From Pseudomonadota bacterium (GTDB lineage: Bacteria > Pseudomonadota > Alphaproteobacteria > UBA8366 > JADFVY01): a stretch of DNA of 6,406 nt. Position numbers and translations under genes: made by a program. The first letter of the stretch is position 1, and each line of letters begins with the position of its first letter. The stretch lies in assembly GCA_015222795.1 (NCBI GenBank), contig JADFVY010000039.1:1-6406 (forward strand), written 5' to 3'. Under the pieces are notes generated by a model. The model worked only from the letters and a program-made list of their open reading frames with translations. It was not told the DNA's origin and did no database searches. Of this stretch, positions 5,949 through 6,406 are shown in pieces.

Positions 5949-6406
5949 CTAATTGCTTTTCAGTTCGAAATTGATCGCGACTTTCACTTCGCCGCGTACC
6001 GGTTGTCCGCCACGGGTCGCGGGTACGAATCGCCATTGCCCGACGGTCTTGCGGGCCATGCGGTCCAGCACGGCGTGGCCGGAACTCCGGTCCACTTCCA
6101 CGGCCAGCGCCCGGCCGTCCTTCGCGACCTCGACCAGCAGCAACACCCTGCCCTCCAGGCCGCGCCGACGCGCCGCCAGCGGGTAGGCGGGCTTCGGATT
6201 GCGCAGGGTGGTGGCCTTGTGGGTCGGCGCCACATAGGCGTGCGCGGCGGCGACGGCAGGTTCCGGGGCGACGGCGGGTTCGGGGACGGGCAGGGGCTGG
6301 CGCACGGTCTTCGGCGCCGGCCTGGGTTTCGGTTTCGGTGGATTGTGGACCACTGCCCTGGGTTTCGGTTCAGGGGGCTGTGAGATATTCGGTCTCGGCC
6401 GCGCCC
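5949..6406 (-). CDS. tonB: TonB-family energy transducer, C-terminal part (5' end outside window)
   Basis: TonB spans the periplasm and passes ExbBD energy to outer-membrane TonB-dependent receptors, which import siderophores, cobalamin and similar ligands. The visible part is a Pro/Lys/Arg-rich spacer (for example PPEPKPR and NPPKPKPRPAPK) followed by a typical TonB C-terminal domain. That domain includes NPKPAYPLAARRRGLEGRV, VDRSSGHAVLDRMARKTVGQ, WRFVPATRGG and a final INFELK strand. A GTG at 6351-6353 could be read as a start, but the frame stays open to the right edge with more Pro-rich codons. No N-terminal membrane anchor is seen, so the gene almost certainly begins outside the window. 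It is upstream of exbB and exbD in one operon. The QueG encoded on the opposite strand needs cobalamin, a common TonB cargo, but that link is only contextual. Confidence 0.92.
   Translation of the reverse strand, partial: ARPRPNISQPPEPKPRAVVHNPPKPKPRPAPKTVRQPLPVPEPAVAPEPAVAAAHAYVAPTHKATTLRNPKPAYPLAARRRGLEGRVLLLVEVAKDGRALAVEVDRSSGHAVLDRMARKTVGQWRFVPATRGGQPVRGEVKVAINFELKSN

Noticed and set aside
5517..6383. A 288-codon open frame on the plus strand opposite exbB and tonB
   Set aside because: It spans two real minus-strand genes and the junction between them, shows no recognisable motif, and its composition matches an antisense reading of GC-rich codons.

Overview
The window is ordinary bacterial chromosome, most likely from an alphaproteobacterium. 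The genes after about position 1,200 are strongly GC-rich with G/C-biased third codon positions. They form a tight queA-tgt-queF-queG run with a short (type I) QueF. A Rhodospirillales-like host is a guess from overall protein resemblance and was not tested.

Region 1 (1-1007, plus strand) is the C-terminal part of a large flavin/iron-sulfur amine oxidoreductase of the trimethylamine dehydrogenase / dimethylglycine demethylase DgcA / histamine dehydrogenase type. Its N-terminal FMN barrel lies upstream of the window. It is visibly less GC-rich than everything downstream. Region 2 (1008-1207) holds no gene. It contains an imperfect palindrome of about 83 nt starting just after the oxidoreductase stop, then a second compact stem-loop, and then the start of queA.

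Region 3 (1208-4884, plus strand) is a compact queuosine operon, queA-tgt-queF-queG, with stops and starts overlapping or nearly touching. Together the four enzymes cover the whole second half of the pathway. QueF reduces preQ0 to preQ1, Tgt exchanges preQ1 for guanine at the tRNA wobble position, QueA adds the epoxycyclopentandiol from S-adenosylmethionine, and QueG reduces epoxyqueuosine to queuosine. The genes for making preQ0 (folE, queD, queE, queC) are not here. The queG start is odd: the only canonical in-frame start lies inside queF, and an ATA codon sits where the family's Met is expected.

Region 4 (4886-6406, minus strand) is a convergent tonB-exbB-exbD operon, read right to left. 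It encodes the inner-membrane proton channel and the TonB energy transducer that power outer-membrane transport. tonB is cut by the right edge of the window. The queG and exbD stop codons are separated by one base, with no visible terminator between the two operons.

I see no mobile element, CRISPR array, tRNA or rRNA, and no convincing new multi-gene system. The points most worth a second look are the palindromic intergenic element, the queG start codon, and the compositional break between the oxidoreductase and queA.
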